A stretch of 64,000 nucleotides of DNA from the NCBI RefSeq assembly GCF_015140455.1, contig NZ_AP024094.1:2170001-2234000 (forward strand). Direction: 5' to 3'. Of the stretch, positions 27,983 to 38,200 are shown in pieces. Positions within the stretch are counted from its first letter, which is position 1. Each line of letters begins with the position of its first letter. Under the pieces are notes generated by a model. It saw only the letters and a list, made by a program, of their open reading frames with translations, made no database searches and was not told the origin of the DNA. Both the position numbers and the translations under genes were made by a program. The DNA comes from Jeongeupia sp. HS-3 (GTDB taxonomy: Bacteria; Pseudomonadota; Gammaproteobacteria; Burkholderiales; Chitinibacteraceae).

Positions 27983-29148
27983 TGACCGAACGCCTGCCCG
28001 AACACGTCGACGTCGCCATCGTCGGCGGCGGCCCGGTCGGCGCGCTGCTGGCCTTGCGGCTGGCCGAAACCGGCATCAATGCGCTGGCGATCGAAGCGCG
28101 CGTGACCACGCCGGCCGACCCGCGCGCGCTGGCGCTGTCGCACGCAAGCACCGAGGCGCTGGGCCGCGTCGGGCTGTGGGACGACAGCCTCGGCGCGACC
28201 GCGATCACCCGCGTGCATATCTCGCAAGCCGGCACGCTCGGCCGCACCGAACTATCCAGCGCCGAGATCGGCCTGCCAGCGCTCGGTTACGTCGTCCCCT
28301 ATGCCGCACTGGCAGCGCTGGCGCTCGATAAGCTCAAGACCGGCAAGGCTGCCGTGGCGCTCGGCACCACGGTCACCGGCGTCGACCGGCTGGCGCGCTA
28401 CGCGCGCTTGAGCCTGGCAACGCCGACCGGCACCCGCTATCTAACCGCCAATCTGGTCGTGCTCGCCGACGGCGGCAAGCTGCTGGCCGAGCTCGACGAT
28501 GTGAACCAGCACGTCAAATCATATGAGCAGCACGCGATCCTGGCGCGGATCACGCCAAACCAGCCGCATCTGGGCGTCGCCTTCGAGCGCTTTGCCGACG
28601 ACGGCCCGCTGGCGCTACTGCCGACCGGCGACGATTACACGCTGGTGTGGACACAAACGCCGGCAGGCGCCGAGGAAAAACTGGCGCTATCCGATGCCGA
28701 CTTTCTGGCGCAGGTCAGCGCACGCTTCGCCGGCCGGATCGCCGGTTTTACGCGCGTCGGCCACCGCGCCAGCTGGCCGCTGGCACTGAAAACGCTCGAT
28801 CGCGTTGTCGGCCGCCGTATCGCCATGATCGGCAATGCCGCGCAAACGCTGCATCCGGTTGCCGGCCAGGGGCTTAACCTCGGGCTGCGCGACGCGGCCA
28901 CGCTGGCCGACTTGCTGGCGATCACACCGGCAGCGCAAGCGGGTGATCCGGCGACGCTGGCGCGCTACGCCGACCTCAGAAAGAAGGATGCCGGCCGGGT
29001 CACGCTGTTTACCGATGGGCTGATCAGCTGGTTCGACTCGCCCAATCCGCTGCTCAAGCATGTGCGCAGCGCCGGACTGTTGGCGCTCGACCAGATCGGG
29101 CCGCTGCGGCGCGGTTTTGCCCGCAAGATGGTGTACGGCGCGCGCTGA
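27979..29148 (+). CDS. ubiH: 2-polyprenyl-6-methoxyphenol hydroxylase (UbiH family FAD monooxygenase)
   Basis: 389-residue FAD-dependent hydroxylase of the aerobic ubiquinone pathway. The N-terminal dinucleotide motif GGGPVGALLA is near residue 18, the second motif is degenerate (VLADGGK near 160), and the FAD ribityl-binding block RIAMIGNAAQTLHPVAGQGLNLGLRD appears near 280 (split: IGNAAQTLHP then AGQGLNLG). It follows pepP with an ATGA-type overlap. UbiF/UbiI paralogs are close; the pepP linkage favours UbiH. Confidence 0.92.
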   Translation: MMTERLPEHVDVAIVGGGPVGALLALRLAETGINALAIEARVTTPADPRALALSHASTEALGRVGLWDDSLGATAITRVHISQAGTLGRTELSSAEIGLPALGYVVPYAALAALALDKLKTGKAAVALGTTVTGVDRLARYARLSLATPTGTRYLTANLVVLADGGKLLAELDDVNQHVKSYEQHAILARITPNQPHLGVAFERFADDGPLALLPTGDDYTLVWTQTPAGAEEKLALSDADFLAQVSARFAGRIAGFTRVGHRASWPLALKTLDRVVGRRIAMIGNAAQTLHPVAGQGLNLGLRDAATLADLLAITPAAQAGDPATLARYADLRKKDAGRVTLFTDGLISWFDSPNPLLKHVRSAGLLALDQIGPLRRGFARKMVYGAR

Positions 29149-29182
29149 AACACGGCTTGCAAGCACACAGCCTGTGTGTCCG

Positions 29183-29680
29183 TTATTGCAGCACCGGCTG
29201 TCGCTGCAGCTCGACCGCCACGAGCCGTGCCATATCGAGCAGCATCTCGCGCTCGAAGGGTTCGAGCTTGCGCGGTTCGCGATCGATCAGGCAGAGCGTG
29301 CCCAGATTCATACCGTTGCCAACCTTCAGCGGCGCGCCGGCATAAAAACGGATGTACGGCGCATCGGTTACCAGCGGGTTGTCGCTGAAGCGCGGATCGA
29401 GCAGTGCGTCCTCGACCACCAGCAGCTCATCCTGCAGGATCGTGTGCCCGCAGAACGACACATCGCGCGACGTTTCGGTCGCATCCAGCCCGCAAACGGA
29501 TTTGAACCACTGCCTGTCCCCATCGATCAGGCTCACCACGGCGATCGCCACCCGGAAAAACCCCGCCGCAGCGCGCGTCAGATTATCAAAACGCTCTTCG
29601 GGCGCGGTGTCGAGAATCAGCAGGCTGCGTAGCGTGGCTAATCGCAGTTCCTCGTCAGCAGGGAAACATGGCGCTTGCAT
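29183..29680 (-). CDS. stand-alone GAF domain protein
   Basis: 165 residues almost wholly covered by one GAF domain: LDTAPEERFDNLTR at the start, VSLIDGDRQWFKS, then SFCGHTILQDELLVVEDA and DPRFSDNPLV, then FYAGAPLKV and LGTLCLIDREPR. No output domain follows, unlike the many GAF-GGDEF or GAF-kinase proteins with the same signature. ATG 29680 is the start consistent with the domain; its ribosome-binding site is poor, and the frame is open 120 bp upstream. Ligand unknown. Confidence 0.7.
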   Translation of the reverse strand: MQAPCFPADEELRLATLRSLLILDTAPEERFDNLTRAAAGFFRVAIAVVSLIDGDRQWFKSVCGLDATETSRDVSFCGHTILQDELLVVEDALLDPRFSDNPLVTDAPYIRFYAGAPLKVGNGMNLGTLCLIDREPRKLEPFEREMLLDMARLVAVELQRQPVLQ

Positions 29681-29953
29681 AAGGGGGATTTTTTGTTCAG
29701 GTATTGAAAAGCTTAGCCGAGGCCGGGAGATTACTCCAACAGACTCGGGAACGCCTGATCCCGCCTTTGAAGCGGCGCATTGACACGCTGACTTGATCAT
29801 TACAAGATTACAAAAGGCCCGTGCAGCCTGCCGCTTGCGCCCTTCGGGTATGGTGAATGCACGCTCCCCTCTTTCCTATCCCTTGCATCCGCGAGCGTTT
29901 CGGCAATGCAAGCACCGACCGCGTGACGCTCGCCCCATGCAAAGGATGTCCCC

Positions 29954-30688
29954 ATGCGTACCTATCGCGACGCCAAATTGATGGCGAAATCGCTGCGCCA
30001 CGCGCTGGCCGAGAAAAATGTCGAACTCGGTCACGGCGAATGCCTCGACGCGATCGCCCGGCTGTTTGAATGCAACAACTGGAATGTGCTGGCTGCGCGG
30101 CTCGAAGTCGAGCAATCGCAACCTGTAGCGGAAAATCTTCCCCTGCCCGCGGGCTGGAGCAAGGCCGGTTCACGACCCGATCTCTATACGATGGGAATCG
30201 ACGAAACCATCCGCCATCACGGCCAGCACCCGGCGGTGATCCGCTGCACGCTGAGCGGCGAAGCTGGCAAGTTTTACAAAAACAATCCGGGCTTCGGCAC
30301 GCTGATGCAGATGGTCAAGGCCGATGCCTACCGCGGCATGCGCTTGCGCTTACGAGCCCAGCTGCGCAGCGATGAAGCGGACTCGGCGCAGATGTGGCTA
30401 AGAATCGACAGCCAGACTACCCGTGCCATCCGTTTCGACAACATGGACGACAGGGCGCTGCGCGGTACGCGTGACTGGATGTCAGCAGAGATCGTTCTGC
30501 ACGTTCCGGATGAGGCTGCGCACATCAGCTTCGGCTTCTTCGTCAATGGCACCGGTACAGCGTGGGCCAGCGGCTTTACGCTGGATATCGTCAGCACTGA
30601 CGTCATGGAGACCGGCATGTGGGCAAAACAGCTGCATGAAGCCCCGGCCAACCTCGATTTCAGCGCGATCGCCGCAACCAGCAAATAG
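29954..30688 (+). CDS. glyoxalase-related N-terminal domain fused to a beta-sandwich domain
   Basis: 244 residues. The first 55 residues ([35 protein letters not shown]) match the short helical glyoxalase-related domain. Residues about 65-235 look like an all-beta jelly-roll ([44 protein letters not shown]) of the kind seen as C-terminal ligand-binding domains in some regulators. No catalytic residues were recognised. The ATG follows AAAGGAT. It is monocistronic with a terminator behind. Function unknown. Confidence 0.7.
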   Translation: MRTYRDAKLMAKSLRHALAEKNVELGHGECLDAIARLFECNNWNVLAARLEVEQSQPVAENLPLPAGWSKAGSRPDLYTMGIDETIRHHGQHPAVIRCTLSGEAGKFYKNNPGFGTLMQMVKADAYRGMRLRLRAQLRSDEADSAQMWLRIDSQTTRAIRFDNMDDRALRGTRDWMSAEIVLHVPDEAAHISFGFFVNGTGTAWASGFTLDIVSTDVMETGMWAKQLHEAPANLDFSAIAATSK

Positions 30689-30700
30689 CCCCAGCCATAG

Positions 30701-30727
30701 AAAAAGCCGCCCGAGGGCGGCTTTTTT
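30701..30727. terminator. bidirectional terminator
   Basis: AAAAAGCCGCCC and GGGCGGCTTTTTT around a very short loop, between two convergent genes (the glyoxalase-related gene and metE). It has U-runs on both strands. Confidence 0.92.
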
Positions 30728-30742
30728 CAGCGCAAAGTGCAA

Positions 30743-33091
30743 TCAACCATTGCAACCGCAATCGCCGCTATGCGCGTGCGCCTTGTACGCCGAGCCGGCT
30801 GCAACCACCAGCTTGCGCCCTTCGGCGATCGCCGCACGGGCTTCACGCGTCGCGGCCAGCATGTTCGCCAGCGCGGCTTCGGTTTCCGGCCAGCCGCGGG
30901 TCTTCAGGCCGCAATCGGGGTTGATCCACAGCCGCTCGGCCGGGACGACGTCGAGCGCCTTGGCGATCAGCCGCAGCATCTCGTCCACCGGCGGCACGCG
31001 CGGGCTGTGGATGTCGTACACACCCGGGCCGATCTCGTTCGGGTAGGCGAATTCGCCAAACGCTTCCAAAAGCTCCATGTCCGAGCGGCTGGTTTCGATC
31101 GTGATCACGTCGGCGTCCATTGCGGCAATCGCCGGCAGGATGTCGTTGAACTCCGAGTAGCACATGTGGGTGTGGATCTGCGTGCTGTCGACCACGCCCG
31201 ACGCCGAAACGCGGAACGCGCGGCCGGCCCATTCCAGATACGCATCCCAGTCGCTGCGCTTGAGCGGCAGGCCTTCGCGGAACGCCGGTTCGTCGATCTG
31301 GATCACCTTGATGCCGGCGGCTTCGAGGTCGACGACCTCGTCACGGATCGCCAAGGCGATCTGCAGCGCGGTATCGCGGCGCGGCTGGTCGTCACGGACG
31401 AACGACCATTGCAGGATCGTCACCGGGCCGGTCAGCATGCCCTTCATCGGCTTGGCGGTCAGCGATTGCGCATAGCGGCTCCACTCGACGGTCATCGGCG
31501 TCGGGCGCGACACGTCGCCGAAAATCACCGGCGGCTTCACGCAGCGGCTGCCGTAGCTCTGCACCCAGCCGAAGCGGGTGAAGGCAAAGCCGGCCAGCTG
31601 CTCGCCGAAGTACTCGACCATGTCGTTGCGCTCGGCTTCGCCGTGCACCGGCACATCCAGACCCAGCGCTTCCTGCTTTTCGACCGCAAGGCGGATTTCG
31701 GCCTGCATCGCCGCCACGTAGTTGGCTTCGGCCAATTCGCCGCGCTTGAAGGCGGCGCGGGCGGCGCGGATATCCTTGGTTTGCGGGAACGAGCCGATCG
31801 TCGTCGTCGGCAGCAGCGGCAGCTTGAGCCATGCGCGCTGCGCGGCGGCGCGCTGCTCGTACGCATTGCTGCGGGCCGAGTCGGCATCGCTCAGGCCGGC
31901 CAGACGGGTGCCGACTGCGGCATTGTGGATGCGCCTGGACGTAGCGCGGCTGCGCGCCGCGGCGTCGCTGGCGGCCAGTTCGGCGGCAACGGCGTCGCGG
32001 CCCGATTCCAGTGCGCGCTTCAGCACGGCAATTTCGCCGAGCTTCTGCTTGGCGAAGGCCAGCCATGACTTCAGTTCGGCATCGAGCTGGTCTTCCGAAT
32101 CCAGATCGACCGGGCTGTGCAGCAGCGAGCAGCTCGACGCTACCCACAGCTTGTCGCCCAATCTGGCCTTGGCGGCTTCGAGCTGGCCCAGCTTGGCCGA
32201 CAGATCGGCCGCCCAGATGTTGCGGCCGTCGATCACGCCGGCGCTGAGGATCTTGTCAGCCGGCCAGCCCGGCAGCAGTGCATCGAGCTGAGCCGGTGCG
32301 CGTACGAGATCGATATGCACGCCGGCGACCGGCAGCGCGTTGATCAGCGCCGAATGCTCGACCACGCTGTCGAAGTAGGTCGCCAGCAGCAGCTTGACGC
32401 CGGCGGCACCGAGCTCGCGGTAGACCGGCGCGAACGCGGCCTGCCAGTCGGCGGACAGTTCCAGCGCCAGAATCGGCTCGTCGATTTGCACCCATTCGAT
32501 GCCACGCGCGGCGAGCTTCTCGAGGATGCGGCGGTAGGCCGGCACGATCTTGTTCACGAGGTCGAGCTTGTCGAAGCCGGCCGATTTGGTCTTCGACAGG
32601 TAAAGGAAGGTCAGCGGGCCGACCAGCACCGGCTTGACGGCATGGCCTTGCGAGCGCGCTTCGTCGATTTCATAGAACAGCCAGTCGACACCGCCATCGA
32701 ACGCCGTCGCGGCATCGAGTTCGGGGACGATGTAGTGGTAGTTGGTATCGAACCACTTGGTCATTTCCATCGCCGGCTGGCCGGCGTTGCCGCGACCCAG
32801 CTCGAAGTACTGCTTCAGCGACAGCGCCTTGGCGTCGAAGCCGAAACGGCCCGGCAAGGCACCGAGCAGCGCGGCGGTATTGAGCATCTGGTCGTACCAG
32901 GCGAAATCGCCGACGGCGACGACATCGAGGCCGGCTTCCTTCTGCCATGCCCAGTGACGGCGGCGCAGGGTGCTGCCGACGGCGGACAGCTCGGCCTCGG
33001 AGGCTTCGCCACGCCAGAAGGCCTCGACGGCAAATTTCAGTTCGCGCTGTGCGCCGATACGGGGGAAGCCCAGAGCATGAGCAATAGTCAT
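30743..33091 (-). CDS. metE: cobalamin-independent methionine synthase
   Basis: 782 residues, close to the family length. Transfers methyl from 5-methyltetrahydropteroyltri-L-glutamate to homocysteine. The N-terminal pseudo-repeat begins [18 protein letters not shown]; the catalytic half begins near [16 protein letters not shown], about residue 425. Zinc ligands lie in HTHMCYSE (His and Cys) and NPDCGLKTR (Cys). The C-terminus carries an extra Cys/His-rich tail ([11 protein letters not shown]) of unknown use. It is divergent from the LysR-type gene metR, its expected regulator. Confidence 0.97.
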   Translation of the reverse strand: MTIAHALGFPRIGAQRELKFAVEAFWRGEASEAELSAVGSTLRRRHWAWQKEAGLDVVAVGDFAWYDQMLNTAALLGALPGRFGFDAKALSLKQYFELGRGNAGQPAMEMTKWFDTNYHYIVPELDAATAFDGGVDWLFYEIDEARSQGHAVKPVLVGPLTFLYLSKTKSAGFDKLDLVNKIVPAYRRILEKLAARGIEWVQIDEPILALELSADWQAAFAPVYRELGAAGVKLLLATYFDSVVEHSALINALPVAGVHIDLVRAPAQLDALLPGWPADKILSAGVIDGRNIWAADLSAKLGQLEAAKARLGDKLWVASSCSLLHSPVDLDSEDQLDAELKSWLAFAKQKLGEIAVLKRALESGRDAVAAELAASDAAARSRATSRRIHNAAVGTRLAGLSDADSARSNAYEQRAAAQRAWLKLPLLPTTTIGSFPQTKDIRAARAAFKRGELAEANYVAAMQAEIRLAVEKQEALGLDVPVHGEAERNDMVEYFGEQLAGFAFTRFGWVQSYGSRCVKPPVIFGDVSRPTPMTVEWSRYAQSLTAKPMKGMLTGPVTILQWSFVRDDQPRRDTALQIALAIRDEVVDLEAAGIKVIQIDEPAFREGLPLKRSDWDAYLEWAGRAFRVSASGVVDSTQIHTHMCYSEFNDILPAIAAMDADVITIETSRSDMELLEAFGEFAYPNEIGPGVYDIHSPRVPPVDEMLRLIAKALDVVPAERLWINPDCGLKTRGWPETEAALANMLAATREARAAIAEGRKLVVAAGSAYKAHAHSGDCGCNG

Positions 33092-33118
33092 TGAATCAGT
33101 CCTTTTCCATGAATTTGA

Positions 33119-33182
33119 CTTGCATGATGCAAGCCACGTCCATATGATTCAAACTCATTATTTTCAGACAAACTGTGAAAAT
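33119..33182. promoter_or_regulatory. metE-metR intergenic operators (candidate)
   Basis: The 96 bp divergent gap holds two palindromes: a perfect CTTGCAT-G-ATGCAAG at 33119-33133, and ATTTTCA-N9-TGAAAAT at 33160-33182, which has the T-N11-A layout of LysR-type sites. The expected ligand is MetR with homocysteine as co-inducer. Half-sites of TGAA/TTCA type are scattered in the same stretch. Assignment of each palindrome is inference. Confidence 0.5.
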
Positions 33183-33187
33183 CGCTC

Positions 33188-34111
33188 ATGCAATCGATTC
33201 TGGAGCTGCGCCACTTGCGAACGCTGGTCGCCATCCGCGACGCCGGCAGCCTGACCCGCGCGGCCGAACGGCTGCATCTGACCCAGTCGGCGCTGTCGCA
33301 CCAGTTGCGCCAGCTGGAGGAGCACTATGCGATGCCGCTGTTCGCGCGCAAATCGGCGCCGCTGAAACTCACCCCGGCCGGCGACAAGCTGGTGGCGCTG
33401 GCCGACAGCGTGCTGCCGCACATCGCCGGCACCGAACGCGATATCGCCAAGCTGCGCGAAGGCGAAGCCGGCAGCCTGCGCATCGCGGTCGAATGCCACA
33501 CCTGTTTCGACTGGCTGATGCCGGCGATGGATACCTTCCGCGGCCGCTGGCCCGAGGTCGAGCTCGATATCGTTTCGGGCTTTCATGCCGATCCGGTCGG
33601 GCTGTTGCACGACGACCGCGCCGATCTGGCGATCGTGTCGGATACCGACGCCGAGGCCCGCATCAGCTATGCGCCGCTGTTCTCGTACGACATGGTCGCG
33701 CTGCTGGCGCACGAGCACCCGCTCGCCGCCAAGCCGTGGCTCGATGCCGCCGATTTTGCCGATGAAACGCTGATCACCTACCCGGTGCCCGACGAAATGC
33801 TCGATCTGGTGCGGCAGGTGCTCAAACCGGCCGGCGTGAATCCGAAGCGCCGTACCACCGAACTGACGGTGGCGATGCTGCAACTCGTCGCCAGCCGCCG
33901 CGGCATCGCCGCACTGCCGCGCTGGAGCGTCCAGCATTACCTCGATCGCGGCTATATCGCCGCCAAGCCGATCACCGCGCAGGGGCTGACCGCCAGGCTG
34001 TTCGCGGCAATGCCGCAGGATCGCGCCGACGCGGCCTATCTGCGCGATTTCGTCGACATCGTCCGCGAGGTCAGCGCTGCGGAGTTGCCGGGGATTCAGC
34101 TGACACTGTAG
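33188..34111 (+). CDS. metR: LysR-type regulator MetR
   Basis: 307-residue LysR-type transcriptional regulator. The N-terminal winged helix (about 1-65: LRHLRTLVAIRDAGSLTRAA, LTQSALSHQLRQLE) is followed by a periplasmic-binding-like effector domain (GSLRIAVECHTCFDWLMP, SGFHADPVGLL). That CHTCFDWLMP block is characteristic of MetR, which binds homocysteine. It is divergent from metE with a 96 bp shared control region. Its 3' end overlaps the FUSC gene on the other strand by 41 bp. Confidence 0.95.
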   Translation: MQSILELRHLRTLVAIRDAGSLTRAAERLHLTQSALSHQLRQLEEHYAMPLFARKSAPLKLTPAGDKLVALADSVLPHIAGTERDIAKLREGEAGSLRIAVECHTCFDWLMPAMDTFRGRWPEVELDIVSGFHADPVGLLHDDRADLAIVSDTDAEARISYAPLFSYDMVALLAHEHPLAAKPWLDAADFADETLITYPVPDEMLDLVRQVLKPAGVNPKRRTTELTVAMLQLVASRRGIAALPRWSVQHYLDRGYIAAKPITAQGLTARLFAAMPQDRADAAYLRDFVDIVREVSAAELPGIQLTL

Positions 34112-35129
34112 TCAGCGCGCGGATCGCCTCGACGCTCTTCACCAGCAGCCGCTGGTGCTCCATCAGCGCGCCCTGCAGCACCATGTTGTACGGGTTGGCG
34201 CTGTCGGCCGGCGTGTACGGCGCATCGAGGTAGGCGTGCGCCGGCGGTTCGGCGCGGCGGTGCTCGAAGTAGGCCGCCAGTTGCTGGTGCACCTCGTTGA
34301 TCTGCGCCAGGTGCGCAAACACGTGCGCCTGAAACGTCGGTTCGAGCAGGTCGAACAGCGCGCGGCTATCGCCGAGTTTGCGCAATAGCGCGGTACCGCT
34401 GTCGATCAGTGCCAGCCGGTGTTCGAACAGCGCCACCTCGCCGCCATAACGGCGCAAATGGCGCCGGCCACGCGGGCCGTAGTCGGCGCGAAAGTTGGCC
34501 AGCTGCGCACGGGTTTCGAGCTGCGATTGCGTCAACGGCTCGAGGCAGGCCGGCGTCAGGCTGGCGAGCGAACGCGTTGCAACCACGGCCTCGAACAGCG
34601 CCGCCAGCTGCGCGCTGCCGCGATGCGCCAGCTGGTGAAAGCGGTAGCCCTGATCGGGCGGCAGCACCAGCAGCTCGACGACGAATCCGATCGCCATGCC
34701 GACGGCAACCGCGAACATCCGCCCCTCCGCCGCCGCCAGATCGCGGCCGAAACCGGCGACGAGGCAGATGGCGATGCCCATGCTGGTCAGCCGGAACGCA
34801 TCCGGGAAGCGCTTCACCAGCATGAACATGACGATGGCGACCAGCACGATGATCGCCATCGGCTCGGGTACCAGCGGGTACAGCGCAAAGCCGATCGGGA
34901 TCGGCACCAGATTGGCCATCGACCGCTGCAGAAAGTACTTCTTCGACGTCTCGATCGACGGCCCCAGCCCGAGCGACAGCCAGGCCGACGACGCCATCGT
35001 TTCGGCGATATACGGTTTGGCGCCGAACAGCGTCGGCAGGCCGTAGCCCAGCAACAGCGCGATCAGCAGTTTGACGAAGCGCCCGTCCTGCGAGATCGAC
35101 AGGACGGAGAGCCGGTCGCGTAGCGTCAT
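34071..35129 (-). CDS. FUSC family inner-membrane transporter-like protein
   Basis: 352 residues: six hydrophobic segments in the first 165 residues, with a PETMASSAW-like loop and the MFMLVKRFPDAFRLTSMG region, then a mostly helical soluble domain. This is the half-size FUSC/aromatic-acid-exporter layout (compare p-hydroxybenzoic acid efflux proteins). Substrate unknown. No membrane-fusion protein gene is adjacent. It follows the DUF748 gene by 83 bp on the same strand. Confidence 0.75.
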   Translation of the reverse strand: MTLRDRLSVLSISQDGRFVKLLIALLLGYGLPTLFGAKPYIAETMASSAWLSLGLGPSIETSKKYFLQRSMANLVPIPIGFALYPLVPEPMAIIVLVAIVMFMLVKRFPDAFRLTSMGIAICLVAGFGRDLAAAEGRMFAVAVGMAIGFVVELLVLPPDQGYRFHQLAHRGSAQLAALFEAVVATRSLASLTPACLEPLTQSQLETRAQLANFRADYGPRGRRHLRRYGGEVALFEHRLALIDSGTALLRKLGDSRALFDLLEPTFQAHVFAHLAQINEVHQQLAAYFEHRRAEPPAHAYLDAPYTPADSANPYNMVLQGALMEHQRLLVKSVEAIRALTTVSAESPATPQR

Positions 35130-35212
35130 GGCCGGACTCCGTATTGAAAACCGCTACCCTGCCACGAAACGCCGCATTGCGCACCGGCCCGGATCAAGCG
35201 CCGGACCCGGCA

Positions 35213-38200
35213 CTATTGCAGTTTGAATTGCGCCCGCGTGCTCGGCCCCTTGTCTTTCTCGCCATCGCGGGCCGAAGCATCGAGCTTGGTGCGGGTCAGG
35301 AACAGCCGGTCTTCGGGCACCCCGGCCGCCAGCAGCGCATCCTTGACGCCGCGCGCGCGCCGGTCGCCCAACTGGGCGAGGTCGATATCGGACACCGGCA
35401 ACTCGGCCAGCAGGATTTTCTCCATTTCCTCGGTCGGCAGCGATTTGGACAGGCCGATCGCATTGGTCGGCTTCTTGATGTCGGCCGACTTGTACACCCG
35501 TTTGAGCAGATCGGGGCGTTCGGCGGCGCTGATCTTGATCTCCTCGGTCGATTCAACGCCTTGCGACGCATCCTTGGCCTTGAGCGCGCGCATTTTCTGC
35601 CGGATCGCGCGTTCGCGCAGGCCGGGCACATCGGCGTCACGATCGACCCAACCGGTGATTTCCAGCTTCAGCGCCGGTCTATCCTGCAGCGCCTGCGACA
35701 ACTTGGCGATGCCCTCTTGGGCCGCCGGCTCCAGCCGCGCCGAACCTGGCGCAAAGCCGACGTAAGACAGGCTGGGCCCGCCGCCGAAGGCCGAGGCGAT
35801 CAGATCGAACGGCGCGGTGACGGCCTTTTCCAGCAGGTTGACGATCACCTGGACGACCAGCCCGCCGACGCTGAAATCCGGATCGTCGAGCGAGCCGGCA
35901 ATCGGCAGGTTGACGTTGATCTGGCCGCGCCGGTCGGTGAGCAGCGAGAGTGCGAACTTCACCGGCAGCTTGGTCGCCTGCGGGCTGTCGACCTTGTCGC
36001 CGAGTGTGAGCTGGTCGAGCAGCAACTTGTTTTCGGCCTTGAGCTTGTTGTCGTCGATCTTGTAATGCACGTCCATCGACAGCTTGCCCTTCTCGATCCC
36101 GTAGCCGGCGTACTTGGCCGAGTAGGTCGATGCCGCCGACAATTCGTAGCCCTTCACGCCGGCCTTGATGTCGATATAGCGTTTCTTCGCCAGCGGGTTC
36201 AGTTCGCCTGCAATCGTTACCGGCGCGATCTTGTCGACATTGCCCTTGATGTCGAGCTTGGCGCGGGTATCGTCGACCGACGACAGCCCGGTGATCGTGC
36301 CGCCCATGTCGGTCAGGTTGGCGGTGTAGTTCGGCTTGATGAAGAGGTCGGTGTAGTTGATCCGCCCGCGCGCCAGCGTCACCTTGTCGATTCGCAGCGG
36401 CGTCACCGGCTTGGCCGCAGCAGCCGGCAACGAGGCCTCGCGTACGCGGGTGCCGGCGACGGTTTTTGTGTCGCTGGCCCTGGCGTTGGCGACGGCTTGA
36501 TCGGGCACTGCGCCGGTTGCATCACCGGCGGCGATGTCCTTGAGGTTGAGCTGGCCTTTCTCGGTCAGCACCAGCCGAGCGTAGTAATCGCTGAGGTTGA
36601 CGTCACGCACCGCGATGTTCAGCGGATCAAAGCGCGTATCGACGCCGGACAGCGCCAGATTGTTCCAGCGCAGCAGATCCTCGCCGGTTCCGCGATCGAT
36701 TGCATGCAGCTTGGCCAGACCGGCGTTGCCACGGTAGCGGCCCTTGAAACCCGAACCGGTGTCGAACTCGAGATCGCCCTTCGCCGAGACCCGGCCGCTG
36801 ACGAGGTTGATGTTCAGGTAATACGCGAAGTACGGCTGCGCCGGTGCGGCATCCAGGCTGCGCGCGTCGACCTTGAGCTTGCCCGACAAGGGCAGCAGCT
36901 TGAGCGAACCCTGGGTCGCCAGACTGCCCTGACCGTTGCGCGCCGCCAGTTTCAGATTCGTCGTCACCACATCGGGCCAGGCAAACGGCCCCGCATCCAG
37001 ATTGATGCGATCGAACACCAGCGGCACCGGTTTTTCCAGCGTCTGGTCTTCAAAGCTGAGTTTGAGGTTCTTCAGCGCAATGCTGTCGAGGACGACCCGG
37101 AACGGTTTGTCCGCCTTGGCGGCGCGACGCGACGCGCCCTTGTCGGTCGCCACTTCGGCGGTCTTGGCCAGATTCTGCAGGTTGAGCTTGCCGTCGGCCT
37201 GGCGCACCAGCCGGGTCGTGCCGCCATCGACGCTGAACGCGGCCAGCTTGAGCGTATTGTCACGGCTGTCGTAAGCGGCACCGCTGGCGTCGAGCGTGCC
37301 GATCTCGATCACCCGCTGTTTGTTAAGCGCCGAGCGAAAGCCTTCGATATGCAGCGCGCCGTCGTCGATCCCGAATGCCGGGGCACCGTCTTCGGTGGCG
37401 AAGCGGTAGTTGCCCGATACCCCCAGCGTGCCGGCTTCGGGTTGCGCATGCGTGTAGGCACGGTAGTAAGGCAGGTAATCGACGAACGGCAGGGCTTCGA
37501 GCTTGAACGTCCCGTTCGCCGCCAGCGGTGCCAGCGTCAGCGCCGAGGTCGCGCTCAGCAGTTCGCCGTGGCTGCCATTGGCGGCGAAGGTCAGCTTCGC
37601 GGGCTGTTTGGCGTCACTGCCAAGCTGGTCGGCGTGCAGGGTCATCCCGGTCAGCGATAGCGACGTTGCCGGACTGACCGCTGCGTCGTGCCAGTCGATG
37701 CGGCCGTCGTTCAGCTCGAAGCGGGCGATGTTGTAATTCGGCGCCTCCTTGGCGGCCGGCTTGCCTGCGGGCGCCGAGGCAATCGCCGAAGCCGTGAGCT
37801 TTGATGCAGGCGCGGTTGCCGGCAGCAGTTGCTGCCAGCTGAAGACACCGGCGGCATTGCGGCTCAGCGCCAGCGTCGGCGACGCCACGGTCAGCGTCTT
37901 GAGCTTGTAGATGCCCGCCAGCGGTTCGACCTGCGCCGCCTCGGCCTTGATCGACGCCACCGACAGCAGTGGCTGCCCGCCCTGCTCGACCAGCTTCAGG
38001 CCATTGAGGCCGAGCTTGCCATCCAGCCGCAGCGTTTGGGTCTTGCCCTGGCTGAACACCAGTTGCAGATCGCTGGCCAGCGTGCCCGCAGTCAGCGCGA
38101 AATTCAGCTTGGCCGGCACGTAATCCCAGTAACGCGCCAGCTCCAGCGCCTTCCACTTCAGATCGAAACGCGTTTCGCGCCGATCCTCAAACGGCTTGGT

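Noticed and set aside
35144-37660. An 838-codon open frame on the plus strand
   Set aside because: Antisense to the DUF748 gene. Its product is low-complexity Arg/Gln/His-rich sequence without motifs.
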